Counted from the stretch's first letter, positions 1 through 9,443 are shown. The stretch is 64,000 nt of DNA from an uncultured Bariatricus sp. (GCA_934307065.1 CAKRCD010000002.1:156962-220961), one strand, 5' to 3'. Translations and numbers: made by a program. The notes: generated from the sequence alone by a model not told the origin.

Positions 1-722
1 ATCGATATAATCGTCCAGTGGCAGGTTTGATTATCGAGAAATTGCCTAATACATTACAACTGGCACTTACTAGCTTGATTATTGCACTTTTGATTGGTGT
101 TCCGATAGGAATTGTGTCAGCAGTGAAGCAGTATTCGGTATTTGATTATGTGTCTATGATTGCAGCATTGATTGGTGTTTCTATGCCGACATTTTGGTTG
201 GGATTGATGTTGGTTCTTGTGTTTAGTGTTAATTTGGGATGGTTTCCTTCAATGGGAATGGGAAGTTTGGCATCAGGTGTAGGCGATGTTTTAATACATA
301 TCTTTTTGCCAGCGCTTTGCCTCTCATTTGGAAGTATGGCAAATTTTGCGCGAATTAGTCGGTCTAGTATGTTGGAAGTAATTGATCAGGATTATATGAA
401 AGCGGTTCGTGCAAAAGGCATTCGTGAATGGATCGTTATTATGAAACATGGATTAAAAAATGCACTTCCACCAATTGTAACAGTTTTAGGTATGCGAATT
501 TCATCTCTTATGACAGGAGCCATTATGATCGAAACTATTTTTTCATGGCCTGGTATTGGACGATTGATTGTAGATGCAATTAATAATAATGATTTTGAAC
601 TGATTCAGGGTTCAGTTCTATTTATGGCGATTCTTTATGTTTCGGTGAATCTGGTTGTGGATATTGTTTATTTGTACATTAATCCGAAGGTTACATATGA
701 ATCCGAAAGGAGGGCTGGCTAA
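1..722 (+). CDS. Oligopeptide/dipeptide ABC transporter permease, DppB/OppB family (5' end cut by window)
   Basis: One of the two inner-membrane permeases of a peptide importer. The reading frame is open to the window edge: codons before the first GTG (position 18) read RYNRPV, which matches the stretch that precedes the lid of TM2 in DppB proteins. The true start is therefore upstream; about 240 of the usual 305-310 residues are present. Several hydrophobic segments are visible, and the cytoplasmic EAA-type loop (around RAKGIREWIVIMKHGLKNAL) contacts the ATPases. Its stop overlaps the next gene's start (TAATG), which indicates translational coupling. It belongs to an operon with the DppC, OppD and OppF homologues downstream; the substrate-binding protein is presumably upstream of the window. 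Confidence 0.93.
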   Translation, partial: RYNRPVAGLIIEKLPNTLQLALTSLIIALLIGVPIGIVSAVKQYSVFDYVSMIAALIGVSMPTFWLGLMLVLVFSVNLGWFPSMGMGSLASGVGDVLIHIFLPALCLSFGSMANFARISRSSMLEVIDQDYMKAVRAKGIREWIVIMKHGLKNALPPIVTVLGMRISSLMTGAIMIETIFSWPGIGRLIVDAINNNDFELIQGSVLFMAILYVSVNLVVDIVYLYINPKVTYESERRAG

Positions 723-1624
723 TGGCAGTTAATGAAGTGAGTGGATTGAGCGAAGCCAGTCAGCAGGCACTTCTCTTAAAAGAGAGAAAGGCCAATAGCG
801 CATGGCGTAAACTTAAAAGGAATAAATCGGCTATGTTTGGATTGCTTTTGGTATTGTTTGTAACACTGGTATCCATTTTTGGACCATTTTTTGTGTCACA
901 AGATCCAGCAGCAATGGATTTCCTTATGGTAAATGCTAAGCCGGGAACTGCAGGACATATTTTGGGCGCAGATAGTCTTGGACGTGATATGTTAGCACGT
1001 CTTGTGTATGGCGGACGTGTATCACTTATTGTAGCAGTAGGCGGTATGATGGTTGGCGCCGTAATAGGAATTTTAATAGGTCTTGTCTCAGGATATGCAG
1101 GTGGAAAAGTTGATGCAGTTCTTATGAGAATCATGGATGGAATGTCTGCATTTCCGTTTGTTTTGCTTGCGTTAATGTTAATGACTGCTCTGGGAAGTGG
1201 AACCCAGAATGTTATACTTTCTATTGGTATAGCAAGTATTCCTGGATATGCTCGAATGGCTAGAGGGCAAGTGTTAGTCGTAAAGAATGAAGAGTATATT
1301 AAGGCAGTGAAAGCTCTGGGAGCATCAAGGACAAGAATTCTTTTTCGACATTTATTACCAAATATAGTTTCCTCTTTGATTGTATATGCAACTTTGAATG
1401 TAGCGAGTGCGATTTTAACAGAAGCATCTCTTAGTTTCCTGGGTATGGGAATTACACCGCCTGATGTTTCATGGGGGTCTATTTTAAAAGAGGGGCAGGA
1501 TTGTATGCGCTCTGCCAGTCATATTGCTACGTTTTCGGGATTTGCAATTTTGATTACAGTATTAGGATTTAACCTTTTGGGTGACGGTATTCGAGATGTG
1601 TTAGATCCAAAAATGAAGAAATAA
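722..1624 (+). CDS. Oligopeptide/dipeptide ABC transporter permease, DppC/OppC family
   Basis: Second permease of the first peptide importer, 300 residues, the usual family length. A cytoplasmic N-terminal tail of about 35 residues precedes a first membrane helix (about 38-58) and the OppC_N region; the EAA loop reads VKALGASRTRILFRHLLPNI. The start ATG overlaps the previous stop by one base, with an AAAGGAGGG ribosome site just upstream, so the pair should be made in equal amounts. A paralogue is encoded at 9444 in the second importer. Which peptides it carries cannot be read from the sequence; the adjacent peptidase genes suggest short peptides. Confidence 0.95.
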   Translation: MAVNEVSGLSEASQQALLLKERKANSAWRKLKRNKSAMFGLLLVLFVTLVSIFGPFFVSQDPAAMDFLMVNAKPGTAGHILGADSLGRDMLARLVYGGRVSLIVAVGGMMVGAVIGILIGLVSGYAGGKVDAVLMRIMDGMSAFPFVLLALMLMTALGSGTQNVILSIGIASIPGYARMARGQVLVVKNEEYIKAVKALGASRTRILFRHLLPNIVSSLIVYATLNVASAILTEASLSFLGMGITPPDVSWGSILKEGQDCMRSASHIATFSGFAILITVLGFNLLGDGIRDVLDPKMKK

Positions 1625-1642
1625 TTTGAAGGGAGAAACACT

Positions 1643-2653
1643 ATGAGCAATAATCCATTATTGAAAGTGGAAAATTTAAAAACGCATTTCAATACTGCTA
1701 GCGGCATTGTAAAAGCAGTAGATGGTGTTACTTTTTCTCTTGATTATGGTCAAACATTGGGAATTGTAGGTGAATCAGGTTCTGGTAAAACTGTAACATC
1801 TAATTCAATTATGAGACTCCTTCCCAAGAATGGACATATTGTAGATGGAAAGATATTATTTGAAGATAAAGATATTGCACAGTTAAATGCGAAAGATATG
1901 TTGGAAATTCGTGGAAATGATATTTCTATGATTTTTCAGGATCCGATGACTGCTCTAGATCCAGTATTTACTATTGGCTCACAGATTATGGAAGTTATTA
2001 ATGCTCATCAGAAAATGTCAAAAGATGAAGCAAAAAAATATGCTATTAAAGTATTAAAAATGGTAGGGATTCCTGAACCTGAAAAGCGTTTAAAGTCATA
2101 TCCGCATGAATTTTCAGGTGGAATGAGACAGCGAGTTATTATTGCTATGGCAATTGCGTGTAATCCGAAGCTGATTATTGCGGATGAACCGACAACGGCA
2201 TTGGATGTAACGGTGCAGGCACAGGTACTCGGACTTATGAAAGATTTACAGAAGGAAACCAATGCTTCTATTATCTTAGTTACACATAATCTGGGGGTTG
2301 TCTGGAAAATGTGCGACACAGTTATGGTTATGTATGCTGGAAAAACAGTAGAATATGCGGATGTAAAAACATTGTATTCTGATTCAAGGCATCCATATAC
2401 TTGGGGGCTGCTACGCTCTATGCCGACTGTAAAAGACGATCCAAATGTTCCACTGGCATCTATTCCCGGAACTCCACCTGATTTGAAATTAACAGGAGGA
2501 AGTTGCAATTTCCATAACAGATGTAAGTATTGTCAGGAGATATGTAAGACAAAATGTCCAGAGATGAAAGAAGTTGCACCTAATCATTTTGTCGCATGCC
2601 ATTTTACGAAAGAAGAATTAGAAAAAATGGGAGGAAAAGAGGATGAACGATAA
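1643..2653 (+). CDS. Peptide ABC transporter ATP-binding protein, OppD/DppD family
   Basis: First ATPase of importer 1, 336 residues. Visible motifs are Walker A GESGSGKT (residues 43-50), Q-loop IFQDPMTALDP, signature FSGGMRQRV, Walker B LIIADEPTTALD and the switch histidine in VTHNLGVV. The C-terminal oligopeptide-transporter extension carries a cysteine cluster (CNFHNRCKYCQEICKTKC) typical of OppD/OppF. It overlaps the following oppF-like gene by 11 bases. It hydrolyses ATP to drive import through the two permeases encoded just upstream. Confidence 0.95.
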   Translation: MSNNPLLKVENLKTHFNTASGIVKAVDGVTFSLDYGQTLGIVGESGSGKTVTSNSIMRLLPKNGHIVDGKILFEDKDIAQLNAKDMLEIRGNDISMIFQDPMTALDPVFTIGSQIMEVINAHQKMSKDEAKKYAIKVLKMVGIPEPEKRLKSYPHEFSGGMRQRVIIAMAIACNPKLIIADEPTTALDVTVQAQVLGLMKDLQKETNASIILVTHNLGVVWKMCDTVMVMYAGKTVEYADVKTLYSDSRHPYTWGLLRSMPTVKDDPNVPLASIPGTPPDLKLTGGSCNFHNRCKYCQEICKTKCPEMKEVAPNHFVACHFTKEELEKMGGKEDER

Positions 2654-3632
2654 TGATATCATTTTGAAAGTAGATCATCTGACAAAGACTTTTAAAATTA
2701 AAAGTTCAAAACTATTTGGTAAACCTGCTTTTCTGAATGCGGTAAATGATGTTTCTTTTGATGTGAGAAGAGGGGAAACAATAGGAATTATTGGTGAATC
2801 CGGTTGCGGAAAATCTACTCTGGGAAAAACTCTTCTTAATTTGATTCCGGCTACGTCTGGTGATGTGATTTATGAAGGAAAATCGTTGATGAAAATAGGA
2901 CCTAAGGAAATGAATGCGCTTCGTAAGGAAATCAATATGGTATTTCAGGATCCGTATTCTTCATTGGATCCGAGAATGACAACAGGTGATTTGATAGAAG
3001 AACCAATGATCATTCATAACATAGGAACAGCAGAAGAACGAAAACAACGAGTGCAGGAACTTCTTAAACTGGTTGGTTTGGATTATTATCATGCAATACG
3101 TTTTCCACATGAATTTTCGGGTGGACAGCGTCAGCGAATTAATATAGCAAGAGCCTTGGCAATGGATGTAAAGCTATTGGTTTGTGATGAACCGGTGTCT
3201 GCACTTGATGTGTCGGTGCAGGCTCAGGTTTTGAATCTGTTAAAACAACTGAAGGACTCATTAGGACTAACGTATATTTTTATTTCACATGATTTAAGCG
3301 TTGTAAAATATATTAGCGATAGAATCATTATTATGTATCTTGGAAGAGTTATGGAAATGGGTGATGTGGAGGAAATCTATAGTAATCCAGGACACCCGTA
3401 TACGAGAGCTCTTTTTTCAGCAATACCTCCAGTAAGTCCTTTTGAACAGAAAGAAACGATTGAATTGACTGGAGAAATTCCAAGCCCATTGAATATGCCA
3501 CCAGGATGTCCATTTGGAAATCGTTGCCCACATTGTACAGAAGAATGTAGAAAAAAAGTTCCTGAATTAAAGGATTTAGGGAACGGCCATAAGATAGCTT
3601 GTATTAGATATCAAAACGGGGAGATTCAATAA
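2643..3632 (+). CDS. Peptide ABC transporter ATP-binding protein, OppF/DppF family
   Basis: Second ATPase of importer 1, 329 residues, partner of the OppD-like protein. Walker A GESGCGKST, Q-loop VFQDPYSSLDP, signature FSGGQRQRI, Walker B VCDEPVSALD and H-loop ISHDLSVV are intact, and the C-terminal cysteine-containing extension (CPFGNRCPHC) is present. The ATG lies inside the end of the oppD-like gene behind GGAGGAAAAGAGG. The stop codon is inside the left arm of a strong hairpin, so this is the last gene of the operon core. Confidence 0.95.
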   Translation: MNDNDIILKVDHLTKTFKIKSSKLFGKPAFLNAVNDVSFDVRRGETIGIIGESGCGKSTLGKTLLNLIPATSGDVIYEGKSLMKIGPKEMNALRKEINMVFQDPYSSLDPRMTTGDLIEEPMIIHNIGTAEERKQRVQELLKLVGLDYYHAIRFPHEFSGGQRQRINIARALAMDVKLLVCDEPVSALDVSVQAQVLNLLKQLKDSLGLTYIFISHDLSVVKYISDRIIIMYLGRVMEMGDVEEIYSNPGHPYTRALFSAIPPVSPFEQKETIELTGEIPSPLNMPPGCPFGNRCPHCTEECRKKVPELKDLGNGHKIACIRYQNGEIQ

Positions 3633-3665
3633 AGAAAGGTGCGCAATTATTGCGCACCTTTCTTT
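3631..3665 (+). terminator. Perfect 16-bp hairpin after the first peptide importer
   Basis: AAAGAAAGGTGCGCAA (3631-3646) pairs perfectly with TTGCGCACCTTTCTTT (3650-3665) around a TTA loop. The U-rich 3' arm supports intrinsic termination. It begins in the oppF stop codon. No good promoter is visible between it and the next gene, so the M20 genes may depend on read-through. Confidence 0.85.
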
Positions 3666-3693
3666 AAGAGTAATCAAGAAAAAGGAGGAAGAA

Positions 3694-4941
3694 ATGAAGC
3701 ATATTGAACAAAAACAGAAATTATGGAATTTAGTAGAAGAACATCAACACGAGCTGCTTTCAATCTGTTCAGACCTGATCCGCATTCCGAGTGTAGAACA
3801 AAATGGGATAGAGCAGATTGTAAATTATGTATGTAATTTCTTGGAGAAATTGGATATACCATACAATGTGTTGCGCCCAGTTGATTGGACTCCGTGTATT
3901 GTTGCAGAATTGAATGGAGGAGATGGTGCGGTTGCGTTATTGAATGGACACGATGATGTAGTATCACCAGGTGATACGGAAAAATGGTTATATCCTCCGT
4001 TTTGTGGGACAATAACGGAAAAACAGATACTTGGTCGTGGTGCATCGGATATGAAATGTGGAGTGGGAATTTTTCTTTTTATATTAAAAATGATTGTGGA
4101 AAATCATTTAGAACCGAAAGGGAAAATTAGGTTACACATTGTACATGATGAAGAAAAGGGTGGGCTTAAAGGCTCAAAATGGTTGGCAGAACATGGTTAT
4201 GCGAGTGATGTAGATTTCTGTATTATTACAGAGCCTACTTCGTATGATTACATTGAAGTGGGACAAAAGGGAAGAGTGCGTGTTACACTGAAAACAAAAA
4301 GAAAAAGAAGTAATGGAGTAGAAGAAAACCCAATTCACAGCATGGTCCGGATCTTGACGAAAATTCAAGAAATATCAAAATTAGAGGGGGAAATTACTGA
4401 ACAGGAGAGGAAAATTGTTCTGAACTCAAAAAAAGTAATATGTCACGCTATGCATAGAAATGATGTTGGAGATGCGATAGATCACGTGAATGTCAATATT
4501 TTGGATATTACAGAAGTGGGAAAAGAAGGAGAAGTGCCAGAGGAATGTAAAGCACATTTGGCATTTGGTGTACCATTTATGATTACTAGAACAATGATTG
4601 AAGAAAAATTGAATGAAATTATAAGAAATGCCGGAGCGGAGTGTGAGATAGAATACGAATGTTGGCAGGAGGGTTCAAGAACAGATGTGGATAGTGCACT
4701 TGTACAGTCTGTCAAAGAAAATGCGGAATACATTACTGGGAGAACAATGTATCCGGCTTATCAATGGGCAACAAGTGATGCAAAATATTATAGAGCATTG
4801 GGAATCCCAGCGATTCATTTTGGACCTTCTAATAATAAAGGAATTCATTCCTATAACGAAGATGTGGAAATTGTAGATATATTAAAATGCGCAAAAACCC
4901 ATTTTGCTGTATTGGAAGATCTAATGGGATTTGAGATGTAG
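3694..4941 (+). CDS. M20-family metallopeptidase-like protein with degenerate lid domain
   Basis: 415 residues, related to ArgE/DapE/carboxypeptidase M20 enzymes that cleave amide bonds with two zinc ions. The catalytic domain is complete by motif: metal His86 (NGHDDV), bridging Asp119 (GRGASDMKCG), base/metal Glu153-Glu154 (HDEEKGG), Glu180 (ITEPT) and His385 (GIHSYNE). The lid/dimerisation domain is odd. Where the neighbouring M20 at 5331 has GKTAHGS with the substrate-contacting histidine, this protein has a short basic stretch (KTKRKRSNG) with no histidine. The start is chosen by AAAGGAGG at 3681-3688. It is followed after 10 bases by a gene that looks like a free-standing lid domain. It may be active only as a complex, or bind rather than cleave; this is inference. 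Confidence 0.88.
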   Translation: MKHIEQKQKLWNLVEEHQHELLSICSDLIRIPSVEQNGIEQIVNYVCNFLEKLDIPYNVLRPVDWTPCIVAELNGGDGAVALLNGHDDVVSPGDTEKWLYPPFCGTITEKQILGRGASDMKCGVGIFLFILKMIVENHLEPKGKIRLHIVHDEEKGGLKGSKWLAEHGYASDVDFCIITEPTSYDYIEVGQKGRVRVTLKTKRKRSNGVEENPIHSMVRILTKIQEISKLEGEITEQERKIVLNSKKVICHAMHRNDVGDAIDHVNVNILDITEVGKEGEVPEECKAHLAFGVPFMITRTMIEEKLNEIIRNAGAECEIEYECWQEGSRTDVDSALVQSVKENAEYITGRTMYPAYQWATSDAKYYRALGIPAIHFGPSNNKGIHSYNEDVEIVDILKCAKTHFAVLEDLMGFEM

Positions 4942-4951
4942 GAGGAGACCT

Positions 4952-5296
4952 ATGGAACAGAGTAAAAAAAGAATCGAAACAACATATATGGTGCAGTGTT
5001 CTGGAACGCCGATATTAGGTTCCGTATGTAGCTTTGCGCACGATCATGCGATATTTAAGATGCTAGATATCTTGAAAGAACTGGAAAAAATTCAGAAAGA
5101 AACGAATACATTTACTTATGACATTCTGACACTTGGAAGAGGAAACAGTGATAAGCTTCCTGTTGAATATTGTGAAGCTAAGATTAAGGTCCAACAACAT
5201 CATGTGGATGCGAATGACTGCATGTTGGAAAAGATATGGAATACTATTATTGAAACTACAAAATATGATGGAATCACTATTGAAATTTTAAAATAG
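4952..5296 (+). CDS. Stand-alone M20 lid/dimerisation-domain-like protein
   Basis: 114 residues. The start is ATG 4952 behind AGGAGGAG, not the in-frame TTG at 4931, which lies inside the previous gene. By eye it aligns almost gap-free to the lid domain of the M20 enzyme at 5331: GTPILGSVCSFAHDHAI opposite GKTAHGSLNPYIGENAI, then a helix ending in DILKEL, then a strand-turn-strand (TYDILTLGRGNSDKLP, EAKIKV) and a final helix. It has no metal ligands or catalytic domain. The key lid histidine aligns with leucine. It sits between two M20 genes (gaps of 10 and 34 bases), so a role in a mixed M20 complex is plausible. The alternative is the leftover of a third, decayed M20 gene, although its own ribosome site argues against that. 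Confidence 0.7.
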   Translation: MEQSKKRIETTYMVQCSGTPILGSVCSFAHDHAIFKMLDILKELEKIQKETNTFTYDILTLGRGNSDKLPVEYCEAKIKVQQHHVDANDCMLEKIWNTIIETTKYDGITIEILK

Positions 5297-5330
5297 TATC
5301 AAGAGATATAGAAAGCTGAGGAGAAGTGAA

Positions 5331-6575
5331 ATGACTAGACAAGACGTTTGGAATTTAATTGATGAACATCAGGAAGAATTGCTGAAATTATGCAGTGATA
5401 TGATTCGTATTCCATCTATCAATCCTCCAGGAAATGTAGATGAAATTGTTCATTATATAAAACAATATTTAGAAGGCTATGGAATTCCCTATGAGGTTGT
5501 TGCAGCCAGAGAAGATAAGCCCAATATTTTGGCACGATATGGAAATGCGGAAGGCAAAACCTTAGTTTTTAATGGACACTGCGATGTAGTTCCAGCTGGG
5601 GACGAAGAAAAATGGATGTTTCCACCATTTTCTGGTGAGATTAAAGACGGAATTATGCTTGGACGAGGTACTTCAGATATGAAATGCGGACTTGGAGCTG
5701 CGATGTTTGCAATGTGCCTGTTAGCGAGTCAAAAAACAGAATTGTCGGGAAATGTGCTGTTGACGGTAGTTCCAGATGAAGAAACGGGTGGTGAATTTGG
5801 AACGAAATGGTTGCGTGATCAGGGATATCTAAAAGGAGATTGGGGAATTGTTGCAGAACCAACTGGTATGGATAATATAGAGGTTGGACAAAAAGGAACC
5901 ATGGGAATGAATCTATATGCAACAGGAAAGACAGCACATGGAAGTTTAAATCCATATATAGGTGAGAATGCAATAGAAAAATTAATTCACATTCTGCCAC
6001 AAATGTATCAGTTGCGCGAAATGAAAAGCGAATTGCATGGTGAACAGCTTCAAGTTATGGAGGAATCCAAGGATAGATGCAAAGCAGTTCAAAAGTCGGA
6101 AGGTGTGGAAACAATCATGGATCATGTGACGGTCAATATAGGCATGATTCAAGGCGGTGTGAAACGGAATGTAGTAGCTGACACTGCTATGGCTGAATTG
6201 GATGTGCGTGTACCGATTGGAATTTCTCACGAGGCAGTGATGAAAAAAGTAGATGAGATAATAAAGAATTCCGAAATAGAAGGAGTATATGTAACATATG
6301 ATAATCCACGTGGAGGAAATTATGTTTCAGTAAAGGATTCTATTGTTACAATCACTCAGGAATGTGTGGAGGAACTGCTGGGAATAGAATGTGCAGCAAC
6401 CTACCAGTGGGCAAGCAGTGATACAAGATATTTTAGAGAATCTGGAATTGCCACCATCCAGTATGGACCTTCGAACACAGAAGGCATTCATAATTATAAT
6501 GAAACAGTTAATGTTGCAGATGTTATAACCGCCTGTAAGATTTACGCAGCTCTGATATTAGAATTGGTAGGTTAA
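5331..6575 (+). CDS. M20-family metallopeptidase (ArgE/DapE-type)
   Basis: 414 residues, a complete M20 enzyme expected to hydrolyse peptides or acylated amino acids with two zinc ions. Ligands and catalytic residues visible: His83 (NGHCDV), Asp116 (GRGTSDMKCG), Glu150-Glu151 (PDEETGG), Glu176 (AEPTG), His387 (GIHNYNE), plus lid histidine His203 in GKTAHGS. Same length and overall order as the gene at 3694, so the two are tandem paralogues, but only this one keeps the lid histidine. Start set by GAGGAGAAG just upstream. Together with the flanking importers it probably processes imported peptides in the cytoplasm. No terminator is evident after it. Confidence 0.92.
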   Translation: MTRQDVWNLIDEHQEELLKLCSDMIRIPSINPPGNVDEIVHYIKQYLEGYGIPYEVVAAREDKPNILARYGNAEGKTLVFNGHCDVVPAGDEEKWMFPPFSGEIKDGIMLGRGTSDMKCGLGAAMFAMCLLASQKTELSGNVLLTVVPDEETGGEFGTKWLRDQGYLKGDWGIVAEPTGMDNIEVGQKGTMGMNLYATGKTAHGSLNPYIGENAIEKLIHILPQMYQLREMKSELHGEQLQVMEESKDRCKAVQKSEGVETIMDHVTVNIGMIQGGVKRNVVADTAMAELDVRVPIGISHEAVMKKVDEIIKNSEIEGVYVTYDNPRGGNYVSVKDSIVTITQECVEELLGIECAATYQWASSDTRYFRESGIATIQYGPSNTEGIHNYNETVNVADVITACKIYAALILELVG

Positions 6576-6701
6576 TGTAAAAAAAATGATAAATTATTAA
6601 CAATTATATTTAAATAAGAAGAAACACCCTTTAAAAGTAACAGTAATAAATAGTACAAAAAAATTTTCGCACGTTAAAGAGGTAAAGAAACATAGAAAGT
6701 A

Positions 6702-6731
6702 TTGACGAGAAAAGTGATGTAATGCTATAAT
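6702..6731 (+). promoter_or_regulatory. Sigma-A-type promoter for the second peptide-transport operon
   Basis: TTGACG (6702-6707), 18-base spacer, TATAAT (6726-6731), followed by an 82-base leader to the lipoprotein start at 6814. The rest of the 238-base gap (6576-6701) is AT-rich with no clear terminator or gene. Confidence 0.75.
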
Positions 6732-6813
6732 GGGAAAAATAATAATGAAACGGCAAAGGATGACAGGGATTTGACATTTCATTAAAAAATGATTAAAGGA
6801 GGTTTCTTGTATT

Positions 6814-8475
6814 ATGAAGAAGAGAATTTTAGCCTGGACTCTTGCAGCAGTTATGGCAGTCGCTATGGTTGGCTGTGGATCTTCAGGAAAGGACACAGAC
6901 TCTAAAGGTACAACAGACAACAAGACAACAGAAAAAACAGAAGTCGCAGCAGGCGAATCAGTGTCTCAGGATCACGATCTTGTAGCATCTGTGGCAGTTG
7001 ACTTCACAACTTTGGATCCAATGGATACCAATGATACCTTATCAGGTGACGTTCAGAGACTGATGATGGACGGTTTATTTGGATTCGACGAAGATATGAA
7101 TGTAGTAAATATGCTTGCTGAAAGTTATGAAGCAAATGATGATGCAACAGAATTCACATTCAAACTTCGTGAAGGTGTATCTTTCTCAGACGGAACACCT
7201 TGGAATGCGGAAGCAGCAAAAGCAAACTTCGACCGTTGGGCAGATAAATCCCTTGGTCTTAAGAGAACAACTTTCCTGTCAAATATTCTGGACAAGACAG
7301 AAATCGTAGATGAATATACAATCAAAGTTACTTTGGTTTCACCATTTGGTGCATTCATCAACAACCTTGCTCATCCATGTACTGTTTGCGTAAGCCCGAA
7401 ACAGATTGAAAAAGGAAGCGCAACTGTTGCAGCAGAACCTGTAGGAACAGGTCAGTACACATTCAAAGAATGGGTAGCAGGCGAACATCTTACACTGGAA
7501 CTTAACAAAGACTGGTGGGGATATGACAAAGATATCTGTGGTGGAACACCACTTGCAGAATCTGATGCAGGATTCAAGACAATTACATTCAAACCGGTTG
7601 CTGAATCTGCAACACGTGTAGCTATGCTCCAGTCTGGCGAAGCAGATTTAATCTGGCCGGTACCAAGTGAAAACTTTGAAGCACTGTCACAGGATTCTAA
7701 TCTTAATGTAGAAAGTGACGAAAGTATCGTTGTTCGTTACTTATTCATGAACAACCAGAAAGCTCCATTCAATGATGTGAGAGTACGTCAGGCAATCAAC
7801 TATGCAATCGATAAAGATGCATATTGTGCAGTTGTTAAGAATGGTCTTGCAACACCGGCAGACTCTATCATTGGTACAAACGTACAGTTCCATGTTGCCA
7901 ATGACGTATACAAGTATAACATTGAAAAAGCAAAAGAACTGTTAGCAGAAGCAGGATATCCGGATGGATTTACAACAACACTTATGTATGCTTCTACAAC
8001 AGGTAACCAGAAACAGGCAGAATTCCTGAAACAGCAGTTAGAGCAGGTCGGAATCGATCTTCAGTTGAATGGTATGGAAAATGCCATCCTTCAGGAAAAA
8101 GTAGCGAGCTGCACAGCAGCAGGTGCTGACGCAGAAGTAGATATGTACACAATCGGATGGTCACCATCAACAGGAGATGCTGACTGGGGTATTCGTCCAC
8201 TTGTTGCAATTGAGTCAGAACCGCCAATGAGTTACAATATCTGCTATTATGAAAATAAAGAAGTGGATTCTCTCCTCTTTGATGCACTTAAGACAGCAGA
8301 TCCGGATAAGAGAGCAGAAGCTTACAAAAAAGCTCAGGATATTATCTGGGAAGAATCTCCAATGGTTTGCCTTGCATTCGACAGCAACACATGGGGTAAC
8401 AATAAGAACATTATTAATGTAGGTAACATGCCGGATGGTGGTCTGTGGATCAGAAATGCCAGAATGGCAAAATAA
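6814..8475 (+). CDS. Peptide ABC transporter substrate-binding lipoprotein, family 5 (DppA/OppA type)
   Basis: 553 residues. An N-terminal lipoprotein signal (MKKRILAWTLAAVMAVAMVGC) ends in a lipobox with Cys21 as the lipid anchor, followed by a Ser/Gly/Thr/Lys-rich linker to about residue 50. The rest is a periplasmic-binding-protein family 5 fold, with family stretches such as FKLREGVSFSDGTPWNAE and VRQAINYAIDK. On this monoderm it captures peptides at the outer face of the membrane and delivers them to the permeases at 8506 and 9444. Start supported by AAAGGAGG at 6795-6802. It heads a five-gene operon. Confidence 0.95.
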   Translation: MKKRILAWTLAAVMAVAMVGCGSSGKDTDSKGTTDNKTTEKTEVAAGESVSQDHDLVASVAVDFTTLDPMDTNDTLSGDVQRLMMDGLFGFDEDMNVVNMLAESYEANDDATEFTFKLREGVSFSDGTPWNAEAAKANFDRWADKSLGLKRTTFLSNILDKTEIVDEYTIKVTLVSPFGAFINNLAHPCTVCVSPKQIEKGSATVAAEPVGTGQYTFKEWVAGEHLTLELNKDWWGYDKDICGGTPLAESDAGFKTITFKPVAESATRVAMLQSGEADLIWPVPSENFEALSQDSNLNVESDESIVVRYLFMNNQKAPFNDVRVRQAINYAIDKDAYCAVVKNGLATPADSIIGTNVQFHVANDVYKYNIEKAKELLAEAGYPDGFTTTLMYASTTGNQKQAEFLKQQLEQVGIDLQLNGMENAILQEKVASCTAAGADAEVDMYTIGWSPSTGDADWGIRPLVAIESEPPMSYNICYYENKEVDSLLFDALKTADPDKRAEAYKKAQDIIWEESPMVCLAFDSNTWGNNKNIINVGNMPDGGLWIRNARMAK

Positions 8476-8505
8476 AGAATGTCAGCCGTTGAAAGGTGAT
8501 TAGAA

Positions 8506-9426
8506 ATGCTAAGATACATCTCGAAAAGAATTGTCGAAGTAATTCCTACTCTGATCATCGTTGTAACTTTTGTATTCTTTTTTGTAAGATTAATACCTGG
8601 GGACCCTGCACAGATGGTTGCAGGGGCCCAGGCAACTCAGGAAGATATTGAAGTTATTCGTGAAGAGTTAGGGTTAAACGAACCAATTCCAACACAATAT
8701 GTTAATTATGTTACAGGTCTTTTTTCGGGAGACCTTGGAACATCACTTCGAACAAAAAGACCGGTTACTACAGAAATTTCCAACAGATATGCGAATACAG
8801 TAAAACTGACACTTGCCAGTCTGCTGTGGAGCTCTCTTGTTGGAATTTTGTTGGGCGTATGGTCTGGAAAGAATCGAAGTAAATGGCAGGATTATACAGG
8901 TATGACGTTAGCGGTGTCCGGTATCTCGCTGCCTTCGTTCTGGATAGGCTTTATGCTTATTATTGTATTTGGTGTCAATTTAAAATGGTTCCCTACTACA
9001 GGAGCAGATTCGTTAAAGAGTCTTGTACTTCCTGCTATTACACTGGGAACAAGTGTAGCTGCGGTAGTAGCTCGTTTTACGCGTTCTTCATTAATTGAAG
9101 TATTGAAAGAAGATTATATTCGTACAGCTCGTGCGAAAGGTATTAAAGAAAAAATCGTAGTCTGGAAGCATGCATTCCGTAACTCTATGATTTCCGTAGT
9201 AACTGTAATCGGTTTACAGTTTGGTTTCCTCCTTGGAGGCTCGGTTATCACAGAAAGTGTATTTGCTTACCCAGGATTGGGAAGTTTGTTGATTGAATCT
9301 GTAAATTACCGTGATTATCCAGCGATTCAGTCACTCATTCTTATTTTCTCTTTGCACTTTATTGTTATTAATTTGCTGGTTGATATCCTGTATGCGGTAT
9401 TGAACCCGGAAATTCAGTTAAGTTAG
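8506..9426 (+). CDS. Peptide ABC transporter permease, DppB/OppB family
   Basis: 306 residues, full family length. An N-terminal helix (about 9-30) precedes a long extracytoplasmic segment and five further helices; the EAA loop reads RAKGIKEKIVVWKHAFRNSM. Paralogue of the partial gene at the window start. It follows the binding protein by 30 bases and precedes the DppC-like gene by 17, so all are one operon. An AAAGGTG ribosome site precedes the ATG. Confidence 0.95.
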   Translation: MLRYISKRIVEVIPTLIIVVTFVFFFVRLIPGDPAQMVAGAQATQEDIEVIREELGLNEPIPTQYVNYVTGLFSGDLGTSLRTKRPVTTEISNRYANTVKLTLASLLWSSLVGILLGVWSGKNRSKWQDYTGMTLAVSGISLPSFWIGFMLIIVFGVNLKWFPTTGADSLKSLVLPAITLGTSVAAVVARFTRSSLIEVLKEDYIRTARAKGIKEKIVVWKHAFRNSMISVVTVIGLQFGFLLGGSVITESVFAYPGLGSLLIESVNYRDYPAIQSLILIFSLHFIVINLLVDILYAVLNPEIQLS

Positions 9427-9443
9427 GAAGGGAGGATAAGAGA

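Noticed and set aside
2008..2508. 166-residue minus-strand open frame
   Set aside because: Antisense to the OppD-like ATPase with all motifs on the + strand.
6771..6799. Second promoter with TTGACA at 6771-6776
   Set aside because: No acceptable -10 box at 16-18 bases and it would start inside the ribosome-site region.
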